Source of the DNA: Rhodoferax sp. | Lineage (GTDB): Bacteria > Pseudomonadota > Gammaproteobacteria > Burkholderiales > Burkholderiaceae_C | DNA length: 64,000 nucleotides | Direction of reading: 5' to 3' | Assembly (NCBI RefSeq): GCF_012927445.1 | Contig: NZ_JABBPD010000004.1 | Coordinates: 1-64,000, forward strand | In this document: piece after piece, positions 38,968 to 47,287 of the stretch | How positions within the stretch are numbered: position 1 is the stretch's first letter | How the letters are laid out: the number at the start of each line of letters is the position of its first letter | Made by a program: the position numbers and the translations under genes | Notes under the pieces: model-generated | Seen by the model: only the letters and a program-made list of their open reading frames with translations | Databases searched by the model: none | Told to the model about the DNA's origin: nothing

Positions 38968-40014
38968 TCAGGCTTTGAAGCGTTCTTTGGCCTTCTTGGC
39001 AAACTCGTTGGTGTAGGTTTTTGCGAACTCGACTTTGTCAACCTTGATTGATGGATCGAAACTGGCGAGCACACGGGCGGCGGTGCGCGGGCCCTCATCG
39101 GGGATCAGGCCGTCGGGCGAAATGGACTCGCGCACTTTGTTGAAGGCCGCCAGGTACAAGGCGCGGTCTCCCAGCAGGTAGGCTTCGGGCACCGTTTTGA
39201 TGATGTCACCGGGGCCGGCCGTCTGCAACCATTTCAGGCTGTGCGCCATGGCATCCGTCAGGGCTTGCACAGTATGGGGGTTTTTCTGGATGAACTCAAG
39301 CGGCGCGTACAGGCAACCGGCCGGCATGGAGCCGCCAAAAACATCCACCGTGCCCTTGAGCGTGCGCGTGTCGGCAATGATGCGGATCTCGCCCTTTTGC
39401 TCCAGCATGGTCATGATCGGGTCGACATTGCTCATGGCATCAATCTGGCCGGAACGGAAGGCACTCAAGGCACCGGCGGCCGTGCCCACCCCGATAAAGC
39501 TCACGTCACCGGCCTTGAGACCGGCACGCGACAGGATCAGGTTGGCCACCATATTGGTTGACGAGCCCGGGGCCGAAATGCCAATCCGCTTGCCTTTGAG
39601 GTCGGCCACGGTCTTGTAATGGGGAATGGTTTTGAGCGAGACGCCCATGGAAATGGCCGGCGCCCGGCCCTGCAGCACGAAGGCCTGGAATGTTTGCCCC
39701 TTGGACTGCAGGTTGATGGTGTGCTCAAAGGCACCCGAGACCACATCCGCCGAGCCACCGACGACGGCCTGCAAAGCACGCGAGCCGCCGGCAAAGTCGC
39801 TGATTTCGACCTCCAGACCCTCGGCCTTGAAATAGCCCAACTGCTCGGCAATGGTCAACGGCAGGTAGTAAAAGGCCGCCTTGCCCCCCACAGCGATGGA
39901 AATTTTGGTTTTCTCCAGCCGCGGCTGGGCCCACAAGCCAGGTGCTGCCACAGACACGGCTGACAATACCGTGGCAGCAGCAAAGGTGCGACGATTGAGC
40001 TTGATGCTGTCCAT
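38968..40014 (-). CDS. ABC transporter substrate-binding protein (NMT1/SsuA-like)
   Basis: A 348-residue periplasmic protein. The signal peptide starts 'MDSIKLNRRTFAAATVLSAV' with a twin-arginine-like RRTFA and cleavage near 'LWAQ'. The mature part has 'YYLPLTIAEQLGYFKAEGLE' and 'GGSADVVSGAFEHT', typical of NitT/TauT binding proteins. The ligand could be a sulfonate, taurine, a pyrimidine or another small molecule; no desulfonating enzyme gene is adjacent. It is the first gene of the importer operon. Confidence 0.9.
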   Translation of the reverse strand: MDSIKLNRRTFAAATVLSAVSVAAPGLWAQPRLEKTKISIAVGGKAAFYYLPLTIAEQLGYFKAEGLEVEISDFAGGSRALQAVVGGSADVVSGAFEHTINLQSKGQTFQAFVLQGRAPAISMGVSLKTIPHYKTVADLKGKRIGISAPGSSTNMVANLILSRAGLKAGDVSFIGVGTAAGALSAFRSGQIDAMSNVDPIMTMLEQKGEIRIIADTRTLKGTVDVFGGSMPAGCLYAPLEFIQKNPHTVQALTDAMAHSLKWLQTAGPGDIIKTVPEAYLLGDRALYLAAFNKVRESISPDGLIPDEGPRTAARVLASFDPSIKVDKVEFAKTYTNEFAKKAKERFKA

Positions 40015-40105
40015 GGCGTTTCCTCTTTACTATTTGACAGGCTCCAGCTTAGCCAGCCACACCAAATCGCGCATCGGGAACTTCCCGCGAGGGTTTACAC
40101 CTAGT

Positions 40106-40696
40106 TCAGCGCCGATCCACCAGCGCGTGCGCAATGGTGCCCAGATCGACATATTCCAGCTCGCTGCCCACCGGCACGCCGCGCGCCAGCCGGGTCAGGC
40201 GCAGGCCGCGCGCCTTCAGGCCCTCACTGATCACATGGGCGGTGGCCTCGCCTTCGGCCGTGAAGTTGGTGGCCAGAATCACCTCTTGCACGATGCCGTC
40301 GCAGGCCCGGTCAAACAGCTTTTTCAGGCCGATGTCTTTGGGACCAATGCCGTCCAGCGGGCTGAGTTTGCCCATCAGGACAAAGTACAGGCCTTTGTAA
40401 GCGCCGGTGCGCTCGATCGCCGACTGGTCGGCCGGCGTCTCCACCACGCACAGCTTGGAGACGTCACGCCGTGGGTCCAGGCAGGCGGCGCAAATGTCGG
40501 CCTGCGTGAACGTGTGGCAACGCTCGCAATGCCGCACCGACTCGGCCGCATTTTGCAGGGCGCGCGACAACTCCAGCGCGCCAGGACGGTCATGCTGCAG
40601 CAGATGAAACGCCATCCGCTGCGCCGACTTCACCCCCACCCCCGGCAGACGGCGCAGCGCGTGGATCAGCGAGTCAAGTGAGTTGGCGTTAGACAT
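40106..40696 (-). CDS. recR: Recombination protein RecR
   Basis: Works with RecF and RecO at single-strand gaps. The 196-residue protein has the N-terminal HhH ('[20 protein letters not shown]'), a C4 zinc motif ('[16 protein letters not shown]') and a Toprim domain ('[19 protein letters not shown]'), with the conserved C-terminus '[18 protein letters not shown]'. It is last in dnaX-ybaB-recR, but 140 bp of palindromic repeat DNA separate it from ybaB. Confidence 0.96.
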   Translation of the reverse strand: MSNANSLDSLIHALRRLPGVGVKSAQRMAFHLLQHDRPGALELSRALQNAAESVRHCERCHTFTQADICAACLDPRRDVSKLCVVETPADQSAIERTGAYKGLYFVLMGKLSPLDGIGPKDIGLKKLFDRACDGIVQEVILATNFTAEGEATAHVISEGLKARGLRLTRLARGVPVGSELEYVDLGTIAHALVDRR

Positions 40697-40836
40697 GTTT
40701 TTTCAACAACGGTGGGGGCGTAGCGAGCGAGCGTCAGCCTAGGCGGACGGAGCGCAGCAACCGGAACGTACTTCCTGTACGTGAGGATTGCGAGCACCGC
40801 CCAACGACGGATCACGCTTGCTCGGTAGCCAATCCA
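40697..40836. repeat. Large imperfect palindrome between ybaB and recR
   Basis: About 105 bp folds on itself around ACGTAC-TTCCT-GTACGT (near 40768-40784). Outer arms GCGAGCGAGCGTCAGCC and GGATCACGCTTGCTCGGT are inverted partners with mismatches, and middle arms (GCAGCAACCGG / GAGGATTGCGAGC) also pair. It looks like a REP/BIME-type element. It lies inside an operon that is usually tightly packed. Confidence 0.75.
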
Positions 40837-41169
40837 TTAGAAGGGGAATTTCATGCCGCCGGGCAGGCCGGGCATCCCAGCCGTGAGCTTGCCCATTTTC
40901 TCGGCCGAGGTTTCTTCAGCTTTGCGCACAGCAGCATTAAAAGCGGCAGCCACCAAGTCTTCAAGCATGTCTTTGTCTTCCGCCAGCAAGCTGGGGTCGA
41001 TGGTGATGCGACGCACATCGTGCTTGCAGGTCATGGTGACTTTGACCAGGCCTGCGCCCGACTCACCGGTGACTTCCACATTGCCCAGTTCGTCCTGCGC
41101 CTTTTTCATGTTGTCTTGCATCGTCTGGGCTTGTTTCATGAGGCCGGCGAGTTGTCCTTTGTTGAACAT
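40837..41169 (-). CDS. ybaB: YbaB/EbfC nucleoid-associated protein
   Basis: A 110-residue DNA-binding dimer that sits between dnaX and recR in most bacteria. '[20 protein letters not shown]' is the N-terminal helix, '[20 protein letters not shown]' the core and '[16 protein letters not shown]' the C-terminal helix, ending in a Gly/Pro-rich tail '[13 protein letters not shown]'. It lies 79 bp after dnaX. Confidence 0.95.
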   Translation of the reverse strand: MFNKGQLAGLMKQAQTMQDNMKKAQDELGNVEVTGESGAGLVKVTMTCKHDVRRITIDPSLLAEDKDMLEDLVAAAFNAAVRKAEETSAEKMGKLTAGMPGLPGGMKFPF

Positions 41170-41248
41170 GTGTTTTCCTTGGGTTAGGTTTTAGATAAAA
41201 AGCTTGGAACCGAAATGCGTCTGCCGGGTTGCCCCGTCGATGGGGAAA

Positions 41249-43246
41249 TCAGCCCGGCTTGATGCTGCCTGGGACGATTTTCGCCCCAAAATCACGCATC
41301 ATGGTTTGAACGAACGGGTCGTCAAAAATGATTTTTTCAGCCACCAGTTGCCGCTCCGCCGCCGCAGCGCCATTCCGCCGGGCCGGGCTGTCGGTGACCT
41401 GGCCGACTTCCACCACCAAACGTACATCGTGGCCTGCGGCCTGCAAAGCCGTCGTCAAGCGCTCACGGGTGCCGGACTGGTTGAGCGACGCGCTCTCCAC
41501 CCGCAAAATCCACTGATCGGTGTCACGCGCCACCAGTTGCGACTGCAGCGCCAACACGCGCACCAGCGCGGCGATAGCGTCCCCGGCAATCAACTGCTGC
41601 ACCGTGGCGTGCCAGAACTCCCCCTCTTCGGTGGGAACCAGCACCACGGCGGCAGTCTGCCCCGACACGGCTTCAAAACGTGAATCAGCTTGCACCCGCA
41701 CCGGAATTGCTACTATTTTTGCAGCGGATTGCGCAGATTCGACGGGGACCAGAGGCTTATTCGATTCATAAACTGGCGGCTGCCCGACCGCTACTGGCAT
41801 AGTCACCACCTGAAGCTGCTGCCCCGGCGGCGGCGTCTGCGCCCGAACCGGAGTTGCTTCAATTTTTATAGCTGCTACCGCAGGTTCCACGGGGGCTAGA
41901 GCCTTATTTGGCTCATCTTCCCACGGTTGCACCCGCGACGGGACGGACGCTGGCGCGGACTGATTAACGGTCGTCGGCACAGTCACCCGCGCTGGCGTGG
42001 CCGGCGCGGCGGCCAGCACTGGCGCAGCGGGTCGCGCGGCTACCGGCAAAGGGGCTGGCGCAGTTGCAGCGACCGGTGCTGCCAGCGCGCGCGGCGCATC
42101 AATTAGAGTTTTTTTTTCCGCCACCGGCGACCGACCGGCTTGCGGCTTGAAGGCCAATAACCGCAGCAGCACCATGGTCAGTGCAGCATATTCGTCCGGC
42201 GCCAGGCCCAACTCGCCGCGCCCGTGCAGGCAAATACTGTAGAGCAGTTGCGTTTCATCGGCCGGCATCAAAGCCGCCAGGCGCGCCATGTCGGCCGCTT
42301 CCGGGTCGGCCTCAAAAGCTTCCGCCGCGGCGGTGGGCACCGCCTGCAACACCGCCATGCGCTGCAACACAGAGCTCATTTCTTCCAGTGTGGAAGCGGC
42401 ACTCAGGCCGTTGAGACGCAGGGCCTCTGACGTTTCGACCACGGTCTTGCCGTCACCAAGGGCCAAGGCTTCCAATAAACGGAACACATAAGAACGGTCC
42501 ACACTGCCCAGCATCTGGCGTACCGTGGCCTCTTCCAGCTGACCGGCGCCAAAGGCAATGGCCTGATCGGTCAGACTCAAGGCATCGCGCATGGAGCCAC
42601 GCGCCGCACGGGCCAGCAGCCGCAGCGACTGCACATCGGCCGGCACATTCTCAGTCTGCAAGACCTTCTGCAGATGCTCGCGGATGGTTTCAGGCGCCAT
42701 CGGCCTCAGGTTGAACTGCAGGCAGCGCGACAGCACAGTGACCGGCACTTTTTGCGGATCGGTCGTGGCCAGCACAAATTTCAGATACTCGGGCGGCTCT
42801 TCCAGCGTCTTCAACATGGCGTTGAACGCCGTGTTAGTGAGCATATGCACCTCGTCAATCATGAAGACCTTGAAGCGGCCCTGCACCGGCTTGTAAACCG
42901 CCTGCTCCAGCAGCGCCTGCACTTCGTCCACACCCCGATTGGAAGCGGCATCGAGTTCGGTGTAGTCCACAAAACGGCCGGAATCAATGTCGGTACAAGC
43001 CTGACAAACACCGCACGGCGTGGCCGTGATGCCGCCCTGCCCGTCCAGCCCCTGGCAATTGAGCGACTTGGCCAGAATGCGCGACACCGTGGTTTTGCCG
43101 ACACCGCGTGTGCCGGTGAACAGATATGCATGATGCAAGCGCTGGGTGGTGAGCGCATTGGTCAGCGCCTGCACCACATGATCCTGCCCCACCATTTCAG
43201 TGAAGTTGCGGGGGCGGTACTTGCGGGCGAGCACGAGATAAGACAT
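41249..43246 (-). CDS. dnaX: DNA polymerase III subunits tau and (predicted) gamma
   Basis: Clamp-loader ATPase of 665 residues. 'YLFTGTRGVGKTTVSRILAK' is Walker A. The zinc cysteines are in 'CQGLDGQGGITATPCGVCQAC'-type spacing. Walker B is 'FMIDEVHMLTNTAFNAML', and 'PVTVLSRCLQFNLRPM' is the SRC motif. Domains I-III end near residue 370. A run of nine A (codons 377-380) follows directly; slippage of either type meets a stop within one to four codons, giving a 380-382-residue product like gamma. The tau-specific linker that follows contains two copies of the dispersed repeat. The C-terminal domain (about 545-665) should bind the polymerase and helicase. Confidence 0.95.
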   Translation of the reverse strand: MSYLVLARKYRPRNFTEMVGQDHVVQALTNALTTQRLHHAYLFTGTRGVGKTTVSRILAKSLNCQGLDGQGGITATPCGVCQACTDIDSGRFVDYTELDAASNRGVDEVQALLEQAVYKPVQGRFKVFMIDEVHMLTNTAFNAMLKTLEEPPEYLKFVLATTDPQKVPVTVLSRCLQFNLRPMAPETIREHLQKVLQTENVPADVQSLRLLARAARGSMRDALSLTDQAIAFGAGQLEEATVRQMLGSVDRSYVFRLLEALALGDGKTVVETSEALRLNGLSAASTLEEMSSVLQRMAVLQAVPTAAAEAFEADPEAADMARLAALMPADETQLLYSICLHGRGELGLAPDEYAALTMVLLRLLAFKPQAGRSPVAEKKTLIDAPRALAAPVAATAPAPLPVAARPAAPVLAAAPATPARVTVPTTVNQSAPASVPSRVQPWEDEPNKALAPVEPAVAAIKIEATPVRAQTPPPGQQLQVVTMPVAVGQPPVYESNKPLVPVESAQSAAKIVAIPVRVQADSRFEAVSGQTAAVVLVPTEEGEFWHATVQQLIAGDAIAALVRVLALQSQLVARDTDQWILRVESASLNQSGTRERLTTALQAAGHDVRLVVEVGQVTDSPARRNGAAAAERQLVAEKIIFDDPFVQTMMRDFGAKIVPGSIKPG
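41706..41765 (-). repeat. Dispersed repeat copy 1 in dnaX
   Basis: Contains TTGCTACTATTTTTGCAGCG and GACGGGGACCAGAGGC. On the dnaX strand it encodes 'NKPLVPVESAQSAAKIVAIP', almost parallel to the peptide from copy 2. It lies in the tau linker, after the predicted gamma end. Confidence 0.75.
41853..41912 (-). repeat. Dispersed repeat copy 2 in dnaX
   Basis: Contains TTTTTATAGCTGCTACCGCA and CACGGGGGCTAGAGCC. It encodes 'NKALAPVEPAVAAIKIEATP'. The similarity of the two peptides reflects insertion in the same orientation and frame. Confidence 0.8.
42109..42117 (-). promoter_or_regulatory. A9 slippery run in dnaX (possible programmed frameshift site)
   Basis: On the coding strand the codons GAA AAA AAA ACT contain nine consecutive A (T9 on the plus strand). 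A -1 shift reads AAC TCT AAT TGA, ending after three codons. Loss of one A reads CTC TAA, ending after one. The site is immediately after domain III. GC-rich DNA just downstream could form a stem. Nine A at this place is also the arrangement described for transcriptional slippage in Thermus dnaX. Confidence 0.6.
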
Positions 43247-43255
43247 GCTTTGATT

Positions 43256-44689
43256 CTAAGGTGTGGGGCAGAGCACCATCCCATTGGCAGCTTTGTGGCG
43301 TGAGGCACTTAAATGAGTCTGAACAAACGCCTCCAGCGCGACCTTGACCTCGGCCACCACAGGCGCCCAGCTCCCCACCCCCGATTGCCGAAACAGGCGC
43401 ATCACGCCCGGATACCAGGGTGAGTCGGTGCGTACATCCAGCCAACGCCAATCGGTCTTGTAGTCCGGCAGCAGCACCCAGCACGGTTTGCCCAAGGCGC
43501 CCGCAAGATGGGCGATGGCCGTGTCGACACAAATGACCAGGTCCAGGTTGGCCACGATGGCGGCGGTATCCGAAAAGTCTTCAATCTGCGAACCCCAATG
43601 CACGAGCGGCAAGCCGTCGGGCGGGCACAGGGCCTGATCTTCTCCCGCCCCTTTTTGCAGGCTGATGAAGTGCACGCCTGCCACTTGCCCTAACGGCAGC
43701 AGCACCGCCAGGTCCGGCAGCGAACGATCGGCATCGTTTTCAAATTTGGGATTGCCCTTCCACACCAGGCCAACCCGGAGGCCCGCCATGGGAAGTTGTG
43801 CCCGCCACCGCTCCATGCGCCCGACAGAGGCCTGCAGATAGGGAATGTCCGCCGGGATGGTGTCAAGACGCGTCTGGCAGTACAGAGGAATGCTCATCAA
43901 CGGCGTCCAGCAGTCCCAGCCAGAGGCGGGTACCTGTTCGTCAAAGGCGATGACCTGGTCCACGCCGTCCATCGTCACAAACAGGGTTTTGAGGGCGGGA
44001 TGACACAAAAAAGTAATCCGCATCGCCCCTTGGCGCTTGAGCACCGCGGCATAGCGGCCAAACTGGATCATGTCGCCATGACCCGCCTCAAAACCAATCA
44101 ACAGCGACTTCCCCTGCAGTGACTCCCCTTGCCAACGCGGGCAGTCCAGATGCGATTGCAGCGCGGCATACCAGTCCCGCGCCTCCAGGCAAAGCCAACC
44201 TTCCTCAAACCGGCCCTGCCGCAACAGCACATAGGCTAGGTTAAAGCGCGCTTTGGCATAGTGGGCGTCCAGTGCCATGGCCTGACGGCAGCAAAGCTCC
44301 GCCTCCGCGTCCCGCTTCATACCGGCATAGAGCCCGCCCAAATTGGACCAACCCGCCGGGGAGTCAGGCTCAAGCAGGATGGCCCGGGTGTAAGTCGCCT
44401 CGGCTTCAACCAGGCGTTTGTGGCTGGCCAGCAGCGAACCAAAATTCAGATGAACTTGAGCAAGATTCGGATTGAGGGCAATAGCGCGCTCGTAACAGGC
44501 TTCAGCTTCGGCACCGGCGCCCCGCTCATCCAGTAAATACCCCAGGTTCGCATGGACTTCGGCAAGGGCCGGCGCCAGCTGCAACGCGGCGCGAAAACAG
44601 GCCTCGGCGCGCTCGCCATCACCCGTGGCCATCAGGCGGTTGCCCTCAATAAACAGGGCTTCAGCAGAAATCAAGTCCGGCACAGTCAT
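43256..44689 (-). CDS. TPR protein with glycosyltransferase-9-like C-terminal domain
   Basis: A 477-residue protein. Four to five TPR units lie in residues about 8-160 ('AEVHANLGYLLDERGAGAEA', 'AQVHLNFGSLLASHKRLVEA'). A C-terminal domain (about 190-460) resembles ADP-heptose/family 9 glycosyltransferases ('LLIGFEAGHGDMIQFGRYAA', 'RVGLVWKGNPKFENDADRSL', 'LDLVICVDTAIAHLAGALGK'). Such proteins are widespread in betaproteobacteria and are often near flagellar or polysaccharide loci, but not here. The acceptor is unknown. It ends nine bases before the dnaX start. Confidence 0.85.
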   Translation of the reverse strand: MTVPDLISAEALFIEGNRLMATGDGERAEACFRAALQLAPALAEVHANLGYLLDERGAGAEAEACYERAIALNPNLAQVHLNFGSLLASHKRLVEAEATYTRAILLEPDSPAGWSNLGGLYAGMKRDAEAELCCRQAMALDAHYAKARFNLAYVLLRQGRFEEGWLCLEARDWYAALQSHLDCPRWQGESLQGKSLLIGFEAGHGDMIQFGRYAAVLKRQGAMRITFLCHPALKTLFVTMDGVDQVIAFDEQVPASGWDCWTPLMSIPLYCQTRLDTIPADIPYLQASVGRMERWRAQLPMAGLRVGLVWKGNPKFENDADRSLPDLAVLLPLGQVAGVHFISLQKGAGEDQALCPPDGLPLVHWGSQIEDFSDTAAIVANLDLVICVDTAIAHLAGALGKPCWVLLPDYKTDWRWLDVRTDSPWYPGVMRLFRQSGVGSWAPVVAEVKVALEAFVQTHLSASRHKAANGMVLCPTP

Positions 44690-44728
44690 GACACGAGATT
44701 ACAGGCATCTGGGCCTGTCCCAAGCCCG

Positions 44729-44758
44729 TTCAGCAAAAAAGTCGAAAGCATTTATAAT
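44729..44758 (+). promoter_or_regulatory. Promoter of the 4.5S RNA gene
   Basis: A perfect TATAAT at 44753-44758 lies seven bases before the expected 5' end of the RNA. The -35 is weak (TTCAGC, 44729-44734, 18-base spacer). Its position relative to the RNA is the main support. Confidence 0.65.
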
Positions 44759-44765
44759 TTGCTTT

Positions 44766-44859
44766 GACGGGCCTTCCCGCATGGTGGAGCGGCCAACCGG
44801 GTCAGATGGGGGACCAAGCAGCCCTAACTGCAAAGCCAGTGCCGGGGTCAAGGTCCGTC
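44766..44859 (+). ncRNA. ffs: 4.5S RNA of the signal recognition particle
   Basis: The sequence has the SRP core: GGTCAGATG...CCAAGCAGCCC (about 44799-44824), where the AGCAGCC asymmetric loop is diagnostic for Ffh binding. The 5' arm GACGGGCCTTCCC pairs with the 3' arm GGGGTCAAGGTCCGTC, making the closed rod, and further internal pairs (GCATGG, GCCAGTGCC) fit. The apical loop is GGGGAC rather than GGAA. It is about 94 nt, as in other bacteria of this group. It binds Ffh and directs inner-membrane proteins to FtsY. Confidence 0.88.
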
Positions 44860-45357
44860 AACCTCATTTAAAAAGTTGTTTTGCTCAAGGACTCAAGTCC
44901 AAGAAACACCAAAAACAGCTTTTTTATCACATGGATGTGTCACGTAACCCCCAACGTGGCGCATTTCATGGCGAATCTGACCAGTCTTTTTCAACGCGGT
45001 AGTTCTTAATAACTCCGCATCGTCCTGCCTCAAAATCAACCTCTTTTGGAAAAGTACCGCAGTGGTCGATTCATTCAGACACTGGGTTCAAGTCGTCATC
45101 GAAAAGCAGTACCGAGTGGCACCATAAAAAGGGCTGAAATTCCGGGAGGTCTCGAGACGTGAATGAATCTTTCATCGGCGCAGAACCTAAATGGTGATTA
45201 CCTTTCACAACATATGGAAATCTCCCTTCGTCACAAGTAGAAAGTTCCCCACACTTTGGGGATCGCTTTTCATTTCAAAAACACCAATACTTAAAAACTC
45301 ATTGAGCGGGATGTGTCAAAAGACACGCATATCAACATCAACATTCGAAAGAAAAAA
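44860..45357. other. Gene-free stretch after ffs
   Basis: About 500 bp, more AT-rich than its surroundings. No ORF with coding character was seen, and no repeat or RNA fold that I recognise. A weak CAAC/GTTG hairpin with TTTT near 44859-44884 could terminate ffs. The last 100 bp probably contains the promoter of the outer membrane gene. Confidence 0.35.
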
Positions 45358-45984
45358 ATGCAATTTAAAGTCATACTGGCAGTCGTCGCAGTTTCCGCAT
45401 CATCACTTGCATCTGCACAATGGTATGGCGGAGCCTCGATTGGATCGAGTAATGCCAGCGTCGACACATCCGGCATGATTGTGACCGGGGCAACGGCGTC
45501 CTCCGTCTCAAAAAACGAAAGCGATACTGGCTACAAGTTGCTGGCCGGTTACCAGTTCCACCCCAACTTCGCGCTGGAAGGCGGATACGTCAACCTCGGC
45601 AAGTTGAGTGCCAGCCTCAATGTCACAGCACCTGCGGTTGGCAGTTTGAACGTCGATTACAAGGCCGATGGTTGGAACTTGATGGCAATTGGCATCCTTC
45701 CGGTGTCCAATGATTTCTCATTACTCGGGAAAATTGGTGGTTTTTACTCAACGACCAAGGGAGATGCTTCAACTACTGGTGCGGTGGTTTTGCTGCCCGG
45801 TCAACAGACTTCCTTGTCAAAAAGTGAATTCAACTTGGCTTATGGACTCGGCTTGCAATACAACATCAACAAGTCGATATCAGTGCGCGGCGAATTGGAG
45901 AGGTTCGCAGACTTGCGTCCCTCGGACGCAGCAAACAAGGCAAACGTTGACCTTTATTCAATTGGTCTGATCTATAAATTCTGA
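45358..45984 (+). CDS. Outer membrane beta-barrel protein (OmpA/OmpX-like)
   Basis: A 208-residue protein. The signal peptide is 'MQFKVILAVVAVSASSLASA' with cleavage after ASA. It follows with 'QWYGGASIGSSNAS' and 'YKLLAGYQFHPNFALEGGYV', alternating strands of an eight-stranded barrel, and ends 'IGLIYKF' with the terminal Phe used for BAM recognition. No periplasmic OmpA domain is present. Function is structural or in adhesion/permeability. The ATG at 45358 is the start that gives a proper signal peptide. A strong hairpin terminator follows. Confidence 0.85.
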   Translation: MQFKVILAVVAVSASSLASAQWYGGASIGSSNASVDTSGMIVTGATASSVSKNESDTGYKLLAGYQFHPNFALEGGYVNLGKLSASLNVTAPAVGSLNVDYKADGWNLMAIGILPVSNDFSLLGKIGGFYSTTKGDASTTGAVVLLPGQQTSLSKSEFNLAYGLGLQYNINKSISVRGELERFADLRPSDAANKANVDLYSIGLIYKF

Positions 45985-46006
45985 TCGACGTCAATAGTTG
46001 ATCGTC

Positions 46007-46036
46007 AAAAAGGGCCGGGTTATTCCGGCCCTTTTT
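46007..46036. terminator. Bidirectional terminator after the OMP gene
   Basis: AAAAAGGGCCGG-GTTATT-CCGGCCCTTTTT is a perfect 12-pair stem with T runs on both strands, 22 bp after the stop. Confidence 0.9.
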
Positions 46037-46409
46037 ACTTACGGCAACGGCTTTATTGGGGTGAGGCGCACAAATTGAGACAGTTTCTTTTCCCAGCAAA
46101 ATTCGTCCACGGTTTATTTACGCAACCTCGCTCTCTTCGGTCGCTGGACACTGCGGAACAAAGCCCGCAGCGCCCCTGAATTTGAATGCTATCCCGCATC
46201 CATCGCGCTAGCGGTCCTCAGTTGTTCAATCAAGCACGCGGGAATTTTTTGATATCTTCGAATCGAGACTGGGCAGGGCTCCTACTTTTCTAGTAGGGTG
46301 CATCCTCTATCGAATATCTCATGCGGATGCCAAGCGACGCCATCGCGCTTATTCAGCGCGGCAGAGCATCTGCCGTCACCTGGGCCGCTTCGTTCAATAT
46401 CGAAACTGG
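46037..46409. other. Gene-free stretch before the HNH gene
   Basis: About 370 bp without a believable ORF in any frame. I see no tRNA, repeat or clean promoter. It may be an old junction of an accessory insertion. Confidence 0.3.
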
Positions 46410-46691
46410 TTAAATAATGCCGTTGACCTCACTGCGTTTTTGAACGCTGCCCTTTAAAGTCAAAGAGGCGGTTACCAGCCCGGTGGCATGGCGCTGGTTG
46501 TTGCAAACATCGTGGCTGATGGCCAAATTTTCGGCATGGCTGTTCCCGCCTTCAGCCAACGGCTTGATGTGTTCCAGTGTTGCGGCGGTGGGCAGCACAT
46601 GCTCGCCGCAGACCCAGCAAGGCACGACACCGTGCAGTTGCCGAGCCACCGTCTTGTATATTTTTTCGCGGGTATGGGATAGTTTGCTCAT
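46410..46691 (-). CDS. Small HNH endonuclease-like protein
   Basis: A 93-residue protein with the full HNH signature: the CxxC pair 'CWVCGEHV', 'ATLEHIKPLAEGGNSHAENL' with the catalytic His and Asn region, and 'SHDVCNNQRH' with the second zinc Cys. Such small stand-alone HNH proteins may be nicking or restriction-like enzymes, or phage remnants. Start choice is uncertain: ATG at 46691 or a TTG 11 codons upstream. No methylase or partner gene is next to it. Confidence 0.75.
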   Translation of the reverse strand: MSKLSHTREKIYKTVARQLHGVVPCWVCGEHVLPTAATLEHIKPLAEGGNSHAENLAISHDVCNNQRHATGLVTASLTLKGSVQKRSEVNGII

Positions 46692-46766
46692 GGTGTGCAA
46701 TGTACAGCTCTCCATTGCGACCAACAGCAGGCCACCTTAGAACGAAGGGTTAACTCGAGGGGAATA

Positions 46767-47072
46767 TCAGCTTTGATCGACTTCGTCGTCGTGCTCGTCT
46801 TCCAGGCTCTCGTTGTCCATGACCGCAATTTCAGCGTATTGCACCGCATTGAGTTGGTGGCGATAAGCCAGATAAGCATGGCGGGCATTGGCTTCGGTAT
46901 CACCTGCGTCATCGGCGGTCGCAGCTGACAGGTGGTGTTTGGCGGCAGCAGCAAAGTGGTGCGCGGCCATACGGTGGTATTCAGCCGCCGTCTCAAATTC
47001 TTCGTCCAAGAGTTCTTCAACCAGCTCAACTGCAGTGTTAGCTTGGATATCAGGGGTGTTTTCGTTGGTCAT
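46767..47072 (-). CDS. Small His/Ala-rich helical protein, acidic
   Basis: A 101-residue protein predicted to be almost all helix. The centre 'EYHRMAAHHFAAAAKHHLSA' and 'ARHAYLAYRHQLNAVQYAEI' is rich in His and Ala with a regular spacing, and the C-terminus is strongly acidic ('DNESLEDEHDDEVDQS'). It resembles His-rich small proteins that are common and unnamed in Burkholderiales. Metal binding is possible from composition but not shown. The ATG at 47072 has a weak GAG upstream. Confidence 0.65.
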   Translation of the reverse strand: MTNENTPDIQANTAVELVEELLDEEFETAAEYHRMAAHHFAAAAKHHLSAATADDAGDTEANARHAYLAYRHQLNAVQYAEIAVMDNESLEDEHDDEVDQS

Positions 47073-47287
47073 GGAGTGCTCACAAATATTTGGCAACGGC
47101 GACATACCGCCACCAAAGCATCAACGATGCGAATGAAAACTTGATGACAAATGATTGCGGGTTTCAATTTTGATCCGCGCCGCCCAACTCTGGCACAACT
47201 GCCAAAGTTGATGCGCAGACTGTGCAAGCTGCTCGTGTCAGAACAAGGTGAACGACTTACTTAAGCATGAAGGACTGAACCGGCTTC

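Noticed and set aside
46410..46691. HNH protein as part of a restriction or retron defence system
   Set aside because: No methylase, reverse transcriptase or other effector gene is adjacent; a stand-alone HNH is not sufficient.
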